Positions 52,657 to 61,526 of a stretch of 64,000 nucleotides of DNA are shown piece by piece. The stretch comes from Hymenobacter terricola (GTDB taxonomy: Bacteria > Bacteroidota > Bacteroidia > Cytophagales > Hymenobacteraceae). The stretch covers positions 62,001 to 126,000 of the forward strand of contig NZ_JAGEMO020000021.1 in NCBI RefSeq assembly GCF_017921975.2, given 5' to 3'. Position 1 is the first letter of the stretch, and every line of letters begins with the position of its first letter. Position numbers and translations under genes: made by a program. The notes under the pieces were generated by a model, which did no database searches, was not told where the DNA came from, and saw only the letters and a list, made by a program, of their open reading frames with translations.

Positions 52657-54225
52657 ATGCCCGACCCGCACGCCCACGCCCACCTTTCCAAAACCGAACT
52701 ACTGGCCCGTAAAAACGCCGAAGCCCTGCTCGGAGGCGGCCAGGCCCGTATCGATTCGCAACATAAAAAAGGCAAGCTCACGGCCCGTGAACGGGTGGAT
52801 TTGCTGATGGACGAAGGCTCGTTCGAGGAAATTGGCAAATTTGTGATGCACCGGGCCAAGGATTTTGGCCTCGACAAAGAGCACTACCTCGGCGATGGGG
52901 TGGTGACGGGCTACGGCACCGTGAACGGCCGCTTGGTGTACGTTTTTTCGCAGGATTTCACGGTATTCGGCGGCTCGCTGAGCGAAACCCACGCCGAGAA
53001 AATCGTCAAAATCATGGATTTGGCCATGAAAAATGGGGCCCCCGTTATTGGCCTCAACGACTCGGGCGGGGCCCGCATTCAGGAAGGCGTGGTGAGCCTC
53101 GGCGGCTACGCCGACATCTTCTATAAGAATACCCTAGCCTCGGGCGTGGTGCCGCAGCTATCGGCCATTATGGGGCCGTGCGCGGGCGGCGCGGTGTATT
53201 CGCCGGCCATCACGGACTTTATTCTGATGGTGGAGCACACGAGCTACATGTTCGTGACTGGCCCCAACGTGGTAAAAACCGTAACCCACGAAGAAGTAAC
53301 CAGCGAAGAGCTGGGCGGCGCCAGCACGCACTCGGCCAAGAGCGGCGTCACGCATTTCAGCTGCGCCAACGAGGTGGCCTGCATCACGCACCTCAAGCAG
53401 CTGCTAAGCTACATGCCGCAAAACTGCGAGGAAACGGCCCCCGCCCAACCTTACGAGGCCAAAAGCGACGAAAGCCGCCCCGCCCTCGACCGGCTGATAC
53501 CGGACAACGCCAACCAGCCCTACGACATCCGCGAAGTTATCGAAGGCCTCATCGACACCGACTCTTTCCTCGAAGTCCACCAGAATTTCGCCGAAAATAT
53601 TGTCGTTGGTTTTGCGCGTCTGGCCGGCCGCAGCATCGGCATCGTGGGCAACCAGCCGGCCGTGCTCGCGGGCGTGCTCGACATCAACGCCAGTACCAAA
53701 GCCGCCCGCTTCGTGCGCTTCTGCGACGCCTTCAACATTCCGCTGCTGGTGCTGGAAGACGTGCCCGGCTTCCTGCCCGGCACCGACCAGGAGTGGCGCG
53801 GCATCATCACCAACGGCGCCAAACTGCTCTACGCTTTCTGCGAAGCCACCGTGCCGCGCATCACCGTGATTACCCGCAAAGCCTACGGCGGGGCGTATGA
53901 TGTAATGAATTCCAAGCACATCGGTGCCGACCTAAACTACGCCTGGCCCACCGCCGAAATCGCTGTAATGGGCGCCAAAGGCGCGGCCGAAATCATTTTC
54001 AAGCGCGAAATTGCCACGGCCGATGACCCGGCCGCCAAGCTCCAGGAGAAAGTAGACGAGTACCAGGAGAAGTTCGCCACGCCCTACCGCGCCGCCCACC
54101 GCGGCTTCGTAGACGAAGTCATTTTGCCATCTCAAACGCGGCAGAAATTAATTCGCGCCTTTAAAATGCTGGAGAATAAGGTGGATACTATGCCGCGCAA
54201 GAAGCACGGCAACATTCCGCTGTAG
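52657..54225 (+). CDS. Acyl-CoA carboxylase carboxyltransferase subunit beta (propionyl-CoA carboxylase type)
   Basis: The 522-residue protein has the two crotonase-like halves of a biotin carboxyltransferase: [25 protein letters not shown] and [19 protein letters not shown] in the N half, and [29 protein letters not shown] and [13 protein letters not shown] in the C half. It transfers CO2 from biotin to propionyl- or acetyl-CoA with separate alpha/biotin subunits that are not in the window. It stands alone between the S9 peptidase and a DinB-like gene. Confidence 0.93.
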   Translation: MPDPHAHAHLSKTELLARKNAEALLGGGQARIDSQHKKGKLTARERVDLLMDEGSFEEIGKFVMHRAKDFGLDKEHYLGDGVVTGYGTVNGRLVYVFSQDFTVFGGSLSETHAEKIVKIMDLAMKNGAPVIGLNDSGGARIQEGVVSLGGYADIFYKNTLASGVVPQLSAIMGPCAGGAVYSPAITDFILMVEHTSYMFVTGPNVVKTVTHEEVTSEELGGASTHSAKSGVTHFSCANEVACITHLKQLLSYMPQNCEETAPAQPYEAKSDESRPALDRLIPDNANQPYDIREVIEGLIDTDSFLEVHQNFAENIVVGFARLAGRSIGIVGNQPAVLAGVLDINASTKAARFVRFCDAFNIPLLVLEDVPGFLPGTDQEWRGIITNGAKLLYAFCEATVPRITVITRKAYGGAYDVMNSKHIGADLNYAWPTAEIAVMGAKGAAEIIFKREIATADDPAAKLQEKVDEYQEKFATPYRAAHRGFVDEVILPSQTRQKLIRAFKMLENKVDTMPRKKHGNIPL

Positions 54226-54260
54226 AATCAACTGCCTTTTTACCCTTCATTACCTTGCCT

Positions 54261-54761
54261 ATGTACGCCGCTGTTTCCGATTTTGTAGCCGACTGGCAGT
54301 ACGAGGCAGGTGCTACCGAAAAGGTGCTGGCCGCCCTCACCAATGAGTCGCTGGCCCAGCCGGTTAGCCCCAATGGCCGGACGCTGGGCGGCATAGCCTG
54401 GCACATTGTGCAAACGCTGACCGAAATGCCGCACACGGCCGGTTTTTTGGCAACCAATGAGCTTGATGAGCAGCCCGTTCCCGCCGAAGCCTCGGTTATT
54501 TGCGAAACGTACCGCCGGCTGGCGCAACAGGTGGCCAGTGCCGCCACCGCAAACTGGACCGACGACCAGCTGCGGGACATGATTCCGATGTACGGCGACA
54601 GCTGGCCCAAATGTGCCGTTTTGTCGGTGCTTATTCGCCACCAGGCCCATCATCGGGGGCAGTTAACCGTATTGATGCGGCAAGCCGGCCTTAGGGTGCC
54701 GGGCGTATACGGACCGGCCCGGGAAGACTGGGCCGAATTCGGCGTATCGGCCCCCTCCTAA
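54261..54761 (+). CDS. DinB family protein
   Basis: The 166-residue four-helix-bundle protein shows the DinB/YfiT metal-ligand pattern: GIAWHIVQTLTEMPH in the first half and LIRHQAHHRGQLTVLMRQAG near the end. Members include thiol-dependent transferases, but no substrate is indicated. I chose the ATG at 54261 over a TTG two codons upstream. It lies 35 bases after the carboxylase gene and 28 bases before the M42 peptidase. Confidence 0.88.
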   Translation: MYAAVSDFVADWQYEAGATEKVLAALTNESLAQPVSPNGRTLGGIAWHIVQTLTEMPHTAGFLATNELDEQPVPAEASVICETYRRLAQQVASAATANWTDDQLRDMIPMYGDSWPKCAVLSVLIRHQAHHRGQLTVLMRQAGLRVPGVYGPAREDWAEFGVSAPS

Positions 54762-54789
54762 TTTTCTAGTAAAACCAACCTCACTACCA

Positions 54790-55860
54790 ATGCGTCCCGA
54801 ATCCTTCACTTTCCTCCAAAACTACCTCAACAACCCCTCCCCTACCGGCTTCGAAAAAGAAGGCCAGAAACTGTGGCTGGAGTACATCAAACCGTACATC
54901 GACGAGTATTTCGTGGATACATACGGCACGGTGGTCGGCGTGATTAACCCCGAAGCGAAATACAAAGTCGTCATCGAAGCGCACGCCGACGAGATTTCCT
55001 ATTTCGTGAATTACATCACCAAAGAAGGCTACCTGTACCTGCGCCGTAACGGCGGGTCCGACCCTCTGGTGGCGCCCAGCAAACGGGTAAATATCTTCGG
55101 TGAGAAGGGTATTGTGAAAGGTATTTTCGGCTGGCCCGCCATCCATGTCCGCAAGGTGGAGCAGGACAAAGCGCCGACCATCGAAACCGTATTTCTGGAC
55201 TGTGGCGCGAGCAGTGCCGACGAGGTGGCTGAAATGGGCATCCACGTCGGCTCCGTGGTAACGTTTGAGGACGAGTTTACGGTGCTGAACGACAAATTTT
55301 ACGTGGGCCGGGCGCTGGATAACCGCGTGGGCGGCTTCATGGTGGCCGAAGTGGCCCGCATGCTGAAGGAGAACAAGAAAAAACTGCCCTTCGGCCTCTA
55401 CATCGTGAACGCCGTGCAGGAAGAAATTGGCCTGCGTGGCGCCGAAATGGTGGCTCACCGCATCAACCCCGACGTGGCCATCATCACCGACGTGACACAC
55501 GACAGCCAGTCGCCGATGTATGAAAAAAAGACGGCCGGCGACATTTCCTGCGGCAAAGGCCCGGTGATTACCTATGGCCCGGCCGTGCAGAACAATCTGC
55601 GCGACCTCATCATCGACACGGCCAAAAAGGCTGATATTCCCTTTCAGCGCGCCGCTGCCACCCGCGCCACCGGCACCGATACCGACGCCTTTGCCTACTC
55701 CGGCTCCGGCGTGGCCTCGGCGCTCATTTCCCTGCCGCTCAAGTACATGCACACCACCGTCGAAACCGTGCACAAAGACGATGTAGAAAGCGTAACCCGC
55801 CTGATTTACGAAACGCTGCTGCGCATCAAGGACGGCCAGGATTTCCGGTATTTCGTGTAA
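54790..55860 (+). CDS. M42 family metallopeptidase (aminopeptidase/endoglucanase-M type)
   Basis: The 356-residue cytosolic di-zinc aminopeptidase has the metal-site motifs VVIEAHADEISYFV, GRALDNRVGGFM, IVNAVQEEIGLRGAEMV and AIITDVTHDSQSP in the expected order. The N-terminal FLQNYLNNPSPTGFEKEGQ is also typical. M42 enzymes trim peptides released by other proteases. A terminator hairpin follows about 50 bases after the stop. Confidence 0.94.
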   Translation: MRPESFTFLQNYLNNPSPTGFEKEGQKLWLEYIKPYIDEYFVDTYGTVVGVINPEAKYKVVIEAHADEISYFVNYITKEGYLYLRRNGGSDPLVAPSKRVNIFGEKGIVKGIFGWPAIHVRKVEQDKAPTIETVFLDCGASSADEVAEMGIHVGSVVTFEDEFTVLNDKFYVGRALDNRVGGFMVAEVARMLKENKKKLPFGLYIVNAVQEEIGLRGAEMVAHRINPDVAIITDVTHDSQSPMYEKKTAGDISCGKGPVITYGPAVQNNLRDLIIDTAKKADIPFQRAAATRATGTDTDAFAYSGSGVASALISLPLKYMHTTVETVHKDDVESVTRLIYETLLRIKDGQDFRYFV

Positions 55861-55913
55861 ACCACGGATTTATCAGATTCAGGGGCCCGGTCGGATTTGT
55901 AAACGAGCATTTT

Positions 55914-55949
55914 CAACAAAAAAGCCCGCGATTGCGGGCTTTTTTGTTG
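55914..55949 (+). terminator. Rho-independent terminator after the M42 peptidase
   Basis: The arms 55914-55929 and 55934-55949 form a 16-bp perfect stem (CAACAAAAAAGCCCGC) with a GATT loop and a T-rich 3' side. It precedes the BtuF-like gene by about 30 bases. Confidence 0.92.
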
Positions 55950-55980
55950 TTTTACCAGCCTGCCTTTTTGTACGCCACTT

Positions 55981-56808
55981 ATGATACCGTCTACAAAATC
56001 CGACCAATCTGCGGAATCCGACGCATTCGTGATTCCGCTGAACGTGACCGACCAAATGGGCCGGCGGGTGGCGGTGCCGTTTCCGCCCCGGCGCATCGTG
56101 TCGCTGGTGCCGTCGCAGACGGAATTGCTGTTTGAGCTAGGGCTGGGAGAGCGGGTGGTTGGTATCACCAAGTTCTGCATTCACCCCGCCGAAGCGCGCG
56201 AAAAATCCGCGGTGATTGGTGGCACGAAGAATTTCGATTTTGGAAAAATAGCCGCGCTCAAACCCGATTTAATTATCGGCAATAAAGAAGAAAACTATCA
56301 GTCCGGCATTGAGGAATTAGCCGCTGATTACCCGGTGTGGCTGAGTGACATCAGCAACTTGCCGGAGGCAGTGGATATGATTCGGCGCGTTGGTTTCATT
56401 GCCGGCGCCAAGGACAAGGCCGAAGCGCTGGCGGCAGAAATTGGGGCTTCGTTTGCAGGCCTGCCCACCAGGCAGGAAGTAGTGTCGGCAGCGTATTTTA
56501 TCTGGCGCAAACCTTACATGGTGGCCGCTACGGGCACTTTTATTGACGACATGCTGCTTCGGGCCGGTTTTGCCAACGTCTTCGCCAACCATGCCCGTTA
56601 CCCGGAAATAACGGCGGCGCAATTGGCCGAGGCGGCGCCCCAACGCATTCTGCTATCCTCCGAGCCCTACCCGTTTGGTGAAAAGCATATTGCCGAATTT
56701 CAGGAAATATGCCCCGATGCGAAAATCGAAATTGTCGATGGCGAATTATTCAGCTGGTACGGCAGCCGGCTGCGCAAATCAGCGGCGTATTTCAGTCAGC
56801 TTCGCTAA
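55981..56808 (+). CDS. BtuF-like helical-backbone metal receptor, no signal peptide
   Basis: The 275-residue protein matches ABC-transporter substrate-binding proteins for cobalamin or iron chelates: PPRRIVSLVPSQTELLFELGLGERVVGIT, IAALKPDLIIGNKEEN and ILLSSEPYPFGEKHIAEF. Such proteins are normally periplasmic, yet this N-terminus is hydrophilic from MIPSTKSDQSAES with no signal or lipobox. No permease or ATPase gene adjoins. It may be a cytosolic binding protein, or the true start is elsewhere, but no in-frame signal is seen upstream. Its 3' end overlaps aroA by 17 bases on the opposite strand. Confidence 0.86.
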   Translation: MIPSTKSDQSAESDAFVIPLNVTDQMGRRVAVPFPPRRIVSLVPSQTELLFELGLGERVVGITKFCIHPAEAREKSAVIGGTKNFDFGKIAALKPDLIIGNKEENYQSGIEELAADYPVWLSDISNLPEAVDMIRRVGFIAGAKDKAEALAAEIGASFAGLPTRQEVVSAAYFIWRKPYMVAATGTFIDDMLLRAGFANVFANHARYPEITAAQLAEAAPQRILLSSEPYPFGEKHIAEFQEICPDAKIEIVDGELFSWYGSRLRKSAAYFSQLR

Positions 56809-58036
56809 TTACGAACCCGCTTTTCGCTAATTCCTTCCAGAATTGCGGGTAAGATTTTTTCACCACTATTGGCGACTCGACGGTGAGCGGGCCGTGCAGG
56901 GCCAGCGGCGCGAAGGCCATCGCCATGCGGTGGTCGTGGTAAGTGGCCACCGATTGACCAGCTACTAAAAACCCAGTCGATTCGGCCCGGAAACGGCCCT
57001 CTCCTACTTCGCGCAAGTCGCCGCCAAACTTCGCCAGCTCGGTTTGCAGGGCCGCAATGCGGTCGGTTTCTTTGATGCGCAGGCTTTCCAGGCCCGTCAT
57101 ATCGACGGGAATTGCCAGTGCGGCGGCTACTACGGCCACTGTTTGGGCCAGGTCCGGGCAATCGGTAAAATCCAGGGTCAGGACTTCCGCTTGCCGGGCG
57201 AAGGGCTGCTGCCGCAGGTGAACGCCAGCGGGCAAAAATGTGGTTTCCACCCCAAAATGAGCCATAATACCGGCAATGGCCTGGTCGCCCTGCAACGACT
57301 CACGGCGGAGGCCGGGCAGCGTAATTTCTGAGTCCGCTGGCCCCAAAGCTACCAGGGAATACCAGTAGCTGGCCGCCGACCAATCGGATTCTACTACGTA
57401 GTCGGTGGGCTGGTACGGGCGGGGGCTTACCCGCAGCGTATCGCCTTCGGCCGAGCAGTTGGCCCCAAAAAGCTGCATCAACGCCACCGTCATGTTGATG
57501 TATGGGCGCGAGCCGATGTGGCCGGTGAGGCGCAGGCGCAAGCCGCCGGGCAGGCGCGGCCCCACCATCAGCAAGGCCGAAATGTACTGGCTGCTGATAT
57601 CGCCACGCACCGCCAAGGCAGTCGGCCCGGCCGTGGCTGCTTTCGATTCCCGCCCCGCCAGCTCCAGTGGCGGAAAACCCTCGTTGCTCAGGTACGTGAT
57701 GCTGGCGCCGGCCTGGCGCAACGCCTCCACCAGCACGCCAATGGGGCGCTCCTGCATGCGGGCGGTGCCCGTGAGGCGGCCGCGCCAGCCCGTCACGGCC
57801 AGGTAGGCGGTGAGGAAGCGCATGACAGTGCCGGCATCTTCGGCATCGAGCACGGCGGTGCCCGGCGCAGCGGCCAGCAAGCGGCCCATGAGCTGGGTGT
57901 CGTGGGCATCGGAGAGGTTGCTCAGGGTGCCGCCGCCGGCCAGGGCTTGCAGAATGAGGGCGCGGTTGGCTTCGCTCTTGGAAGCCGGAAGTTGGGCGGT
58001 GCCGTGCAGCGGGCCGCCGGGCCAGGATAGGTGCAT
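56792..58036 (-). CDS. aroA: 3-phosphoshikimate 1-carboxyvinyltransferase (EPSP synthase)
   Basis: The 414-residue enzyme of the shikimate route joins shikimate-3-phosphate and PEP. Conserved parts: QLPASKSEANRALILQALAGG (about 16-36), LDAEDAGTVMRFLTAYLAV, ISSQYISALLMVGPRL, and the C-terminal LRIKETDRIAALQTELAKFGG and DHRMAMAFAPLAL. The protein is slightly short for the family but complete. aroB lies 81 bases upstream on the same strand, and the DAHP synthase gene is 2 kb further. Confidence 0.95.
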   Translation of the reverse strand: MHLSWPGGPLHGTAQLPASKSEANRALILQALAGGGTLSNLSDAHDTQLMGRLLAAAPGTAVLDAEDAGTVMRFLTAYLAVTGWRGRLTGTARMQERPIGVLVEALRQAGASITYLSNEGFPPLELAGRESKAATAGPTALAVRGDISSQYISALLMVGPRLPGGLRLRLTGHIGSRPYINMTVALMQLFGANCSAEGDTLRVSPRPYQPTDYVVESDWSAASYWYSLVALGPADSEITLPGLRRESLQGDQAIAGIMAHFGVETTFLPAGVHLRQQPFARQAEVLTLDFTDCPDLAQTVAVVAAALAIPVDMTGLESLRIKETDRIAALQTELAKFGGDLREVGEGRFRAESTGFLVAGQSVATYHDHRMAMAFAPLALHGPLTVESPIVVKKSYPQFWKELAKSGFVISEAD

Positions 58037-58117
58037 GGAAGAGTGGAGCGCCCGCTTTGGCCGGCGCAGCGTCAGTGGTGAAAATGATTGGGGCGCCAGC
58101 TAAAACTGGCGCAGCAA

Positions 58118-59158
58118 CTACAAGCGGTGGTAATACCGGAGCGAATCGGCAATTTCAGCCAGCGTCACAGGTTGGTCGAATACGCCGTTGCCGATGCCGT
58201 TGAGCAAGGTGCAATTGATGGTAGCGCCGGAGTTTTTCTTGTCTTGCAGGGCAAACTCGGCGATGGCGTCGGTTTCGAGCATGACGAAAGCAAGTTTATC
58301 GAACACCGAGAACACAAAGGTTTCGATTTTGTCCAGCTCCTCGGCACTCAACAGGCCGTGCTGCACCGAAAGCCAGCTTTCGCACACCAGGCCGGCGGCC
58401 ACGGCCTCGCCGTGCAGGGCCTCGCGGCCGGGCTGGGTGAGCAGGTAGCTTTCGAGGGCGTGGCCCACGGTGTGGCCAAAGTTGAGCAGCTTGCGCGGGC
58501 CGTTTTCGAGCGGGTCCTGGGCCACGATGCGCTGCTTGAGGGCCACCGATTCGCGGATGATGGGCGTCCAGTCGTCGGTGAGCCAGCCCAGGCGGCGGTT
58601 TTCGTTGAAGGCGTCGGCATCGGCGATGAGCCAGTGCTTCAGGACCTCGGCATAGCCGGATTTGAGCTGGCGCGGGTCCAGCGTTTGCAGAAACTGCGGC
58701 TCAATAAACACGGCGGCGGGGGCCTGAAACACGCCCAGCTGGTTTTTGAAACCCTGAAAATCGACGCCGGTTTTGCCGCCCACGCTGGCATCGACCTGGG
58801 CCAGCAGCGTGGTGGGCACCTGCGCAAACCGGATGCTGCGCTTGTACAGCGCTGCCGCAAAGCCGCCCAGGTCCGTCACTACGCCGCCGCCCAGGTTCAC
58901 CAGCACGGCGTGGCGGTCGGCGCGCTGCTCGGTGAGCTCGCACCAGACAGTGTCGCAGCTGGCCAGGGTTTTATATTCCTCGCCGGCTGGAATTTCGATG
59001 AGCTTATAAGTAGCTGGCAAGTGCTTTTCCAGCAGTGGCAGGCACTGGCGGGCGGTGTTGGCATCGGCCAGCACGAACACCCGGCTCACGGCCGGCCGGG
59101 ACAAAAATTCGGCTAGCGCCGGCAGGGCCTCGGGCCCGATGAAAACGGAGTTATCCAT
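58118..59158 (-). CDS. aroB: 3-dehydroquinate synthase
   Basis: The 346-residue NAD- and zinc-dependent enzyme makes 3-dehydroquinate from DAHP. Motifs in order: LVNLGGGVVTDLGGFAAALYKRSI, VPTTLLAQVDASVGGKTGVDFQ, LKSGYAEVLKHWLIAD and NFGHTVGHALES. I chose the ATG at 59158 (MDNSVFIGPEALP); an 18-codon extension from 59212 has no family sequence. aroA follows on the same strand after 81 bases. Confidence 0.95.
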   Translation of the reverse strand: MDNSVFIGPEALPALAEFLSRPAVSRVFVLADANTARQCLPLLEKHLPATYKLIEIPAGEEYKTLASCDTVWCELTEQRADRHAVLVNLGGGVVTDLGGFAAALYKRSIRFAQVPTTLLAQVDASVGGKTGVDFQGFKNQLGVFQAPAAVFIEPQFLQTLDPRQLKSGYAEVLKHWLIADADAFNENRRLGWLTDDWTPIIRESVALKQRIVAQDPLENGPRKLLNFGHTVGHALESYLLTQPGREALHGEAVAAGLVCESWLSVQHGLLSAEELDKIETFVFSVFDKLAFVMLETDAIAEFALQDKKNSGATINCTLLNGIGNGVFDQPVTLAEIADSLRYYHRL

Positions 59159-59238
59159 GGGACAAAAGTCAGCACAAAAAATGGCCGGGCCGCTACCCTC
59201 CCAAGCAACCATTGGGCGGTGGCTCCGGTCAGGTCGGC

Positions 59239-59670
59239 ATGCACCGCCTCAATGGCCTGTTTTTCTTCGGCATTTTCCTCTTTAGCTTCCTCGCAATGGC
59301 GGCCTGCGAGAAGGAGAGCACGGCTCCGGCAGCGAGCACGGCGGCAGCGCTGGTGGGCCGCTGGGAGCTCACCCACACCACGGGCGGCCTCACCGGCCAC
59401 GTGCTGACTGCCGACCCCAACCGCAAACGGGAAATCATCTTCACCGCCGACGGCCAGGCCGAGCTCATCGTGAACGGCATCATCACCGGCATCAGCCCCT
59501 ACACCCTAACCCAGGCCCTTTCGCGCACCACTCGCCAGTCCCGGCCCTACCTGGCCTATGGCCCCGACGGACCGGATACCCAGCAATACATCGAGCAGAT
59601 TTCGCCCACGAGCCTGATTCTGGCCCAGGATTTTGAGGACGGTATCAGCAGTTATTTTATTCGGCGCTAA
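59239..59670 (+). CDS. Small lipocalin-like lipoprotein
   Basis: The 143-residue lipoprotein has the signal GLFFFGIFLFSFLAMAAC, with Cys at 23. A short beta-rich domain starts LVGRWELTHTTGG, the GxW pattern of lipocalin-like proteins, and continues with REIIFTADGQAELIVNG. Ligand and role are unknown. I chose the ATG at 59239. It is divergent from aroB with 80 bases between starts. The next gene is of similar type. Confidence 0.78.
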   Translation: MHRLNGLFFFGIFLFSFLAMAACEKESTAPAASTAAALVGRWELTHTTGGLTGHVLTADPNRKREIIFTADGQAELIVNGIITGISPYTLTQALSRTTRQSRPYLAYGPDGPDTQQYIEQISPTSLILAQDFEDGISSYFIRR

Positions 59671-59838
59671 GTTCTTCTATATCACTTCCGCAATTCCACG
59701 TCCACTGTATATTTCCTTTATTATTCTACTTTTCAAGAAGCATTAACGGACTACTACACCAGCCGCCGGGCCATTGATGCCTTTGAGCAGCGGCCGTAGC
59801 GCCAAAACCTGTTCCAGATTTTCCCTTATTGCGTCGTT

Positions 59839-60240
59839 ATGAAAATTCTTACTCGCTTGCTGCCCCTGATTCTACCTTGCCTCACGCTGGCGGGCTGCCA
59901 CAAAGACGACGCTTCGCTCACCAACCCGGTTGGCCGCTGGAAGCTCGTCAACCGGCGCTGCGAGTGCGCCCCCACGCCGACGCCCAACGCCATCGTGGCG
60001 TTCACCGCCACCGACTTCCGTTTCTATGAAGACGACACCCTCGTATCCGCGGGCACGTACGCCGGCACCAAAGCCACGGTATGCGGCAGCAGCGGGCCCG
60101 CACCCGCCCTGCATTTCACCTACACCACCTCGGCGCATTTCCCAGTCGATGCCGCAATCACCGTCAAAGGCAGCAACCTGATTCTCGACTACGGGGACGA
60201 ATGCGACTATCCCGTGGACACCTACGAGCTGATGCCGTAG
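59839..60240 (+). CDS. Small lipocalin-like lipoprotein, Cys-rich
   Basis: The 133-residue lipoprotein signal (LLPLILPCLTLAGC, Cys20) is followed by PVGRWKLVNRRCECAPTPTP and a beta-rich domain. At least four further Cys suggest disulfides. The GRWKL start parallels GRWEL in the upstream neighbour, so the two may be distant paralogues. Function is unknown. It converges with the DAHP synthase gene. Confidence 0.78.
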   Translation: MKILTRLLPLILPCLTLAGCHKDDASLTNPVGRWKLVNRRCECAPTPTPNAIVAFTATDFRFYEDDTLVSAGTYAGTKATVCGSSGPAPALHFTYTTSAHFPVDAAITVKGSNLILDYGDECDYPVDTYELMP

Positions 60241-60255
60241 CGCCGCAACCCCTCG

Positions 60256-61380
60256 CTACAGCCCCGGCCCCAGGTTCACGACGCCATCCAGGGGGCGACC
60301 GTTCAGCACCTCGGTTTGCTTGCGGATGCTTTCGAGGTGAATCAGCTTATACAGCTCGGCCACGAACTTGTCGTTCACATTCAGCTTGTTGGCCCACTCG
60401 GTGCGAGTGTTGAAAATTTCCTGCCAACGGTCAAATTGCAGGATTTTGACGTTGTTTTCCTTCTTGTATTCGGCCAGCTCTTCCACCAGCGCCATGCGCC
60501 GGGCGAGGGCTTCCACAATTTCGCGGTCGGCCACGTCCATTTTCTGGCGCAGCTCCTCGGCTTTGTTGAGGTAGTCGGCGTTGTCGGACGAGCGGTAGCG
60601 GTACTTTAGCTCGTTGAGGATTTCGCCCAGGCGCTGGGGCGTCACCTGCTGCTCGGCGTCGCTCAGGGCGTGGTCCGGGTCGGGGTGGGTTTCGATGATA
60701 AGGCCATCGTAGTCCAAATCGAGGGCTTTTTGGGCGATGGGCAGCAGCAAATCGCGCCGGCCCCCAATGTGGCTGGGGTCGCAGATGAGCGGGATGTGCG
60801 GAAAGCGCGTTTTCAACTCAATGGGCAAAATCCACGTCGGCGCGTTGCGGTAGCGGCTGGGCGCAAACGTGCTGAACCCGCGGTGAATAGCCGCCAAATC
60901 AGTAATACCGGCCCGCTCCAGCCGCTCCAGCGCACCGGCCCACAGGGCCACGTCGGGGTTCACGGGGTTTTTCACCATCACGGGCACGCCCGTGCCGGCC
61001 AGAGCGTCGGCCAGCTCCTGCACGGCAAAGGGGTTTACGGTGGTGCGGGCCCCAATCCAGAGCACGTCGATGCCGTAGCGCAGCGCGTCTTCTACGTGGC
61101 GCGGCGTGGCCACCTCAATGGCGGTGGGAATGCCGGTTTCGGCCTTCACGCGTTGCAGCCAGGGCAATGCCGCTACCCCCATGCCTTCGAACGAGCCCGG
61201 CCGGGTGCGCGGTTTCCAGATGCCCGCCCGGAATAGGTCGATTTTCCCCAGGGCTTTCAAGCCATTGGCCGTGGCCATCACCTGCTCTTCGGTTTCGGCC
61301 GAGCACGGGCCGGCGATGAGAATGGGCTGCCCTTTTTGGGCCAACAACCGGGTGAAAAACGTATCAGTAGCGGGTACCAT
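60256..61380 (-). CDS. DAHP synthase fused to type II chorismate mutase
   Basis: The 374-residue bifunctional enzyme has an N-terminal DAHP synthase of the KDO8P-like type I-beta class (about 1-265: ILIAGPCSAETEEQV, FRAGIWKPRTRPGSFEGMG, LICDPSHIGGRRDLLLPI). The C-terminal AroQ chorismate mutase spans about 275-360 (LRQKMDVADREIVEALARRMALVEELAEYKKEN). It catalyses the first shikimate step and the branch to phenylalanine/tyrosine, and the fusion usually serves feedback control. I chose the ATG at 61380 over a TTG five codons upstream. Confidence 0.95.
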   Translation of the reverse strand: MVPATDTFFTRLLAQKGQPILIAGPCSAETEEQVMATANGLKALGKIDLFRAGIWKPRTRPGSFEGMGVAALPWLQRVKAETGIPTAIEVATPRHVEDALRYGIDVLWIGARTTVNPFAVQELADALAGTGVPVMVKNPVNPDVALWAGALERLERAGITDLAAIHRGFSTFAPSRYRNAPTWILPIELKTRFPHIPLICDPSHIGGRRDLLLPIAQKALDLDYDGLIIETHPDPDHALSDAEQQVTPQRLGEILNELKYRYRSSDNADYLNKAEELRQKMDVADREIVEALARRMALVEELAEYKKENNVKILQFDRWQEIFNTRTEWANKLNVNDKFVAELYKLIHLESIRKQTEVLNGRPLDGVVNLGPGL

Positions 61381-61526
61381 TTGGATAGTGGACAAGTAAG
61401 GGCGTATTCCCGGCCAAGTGGCCGAAAAGCCCGCAAACGTAACTCGTTTCTCCGAAACGTTGTTTACCGGTTACCTTCGTGCCCTGCTCCTTTTCGCCCA
61501 AATTCCCACCACTAGCCGCCCACCTT

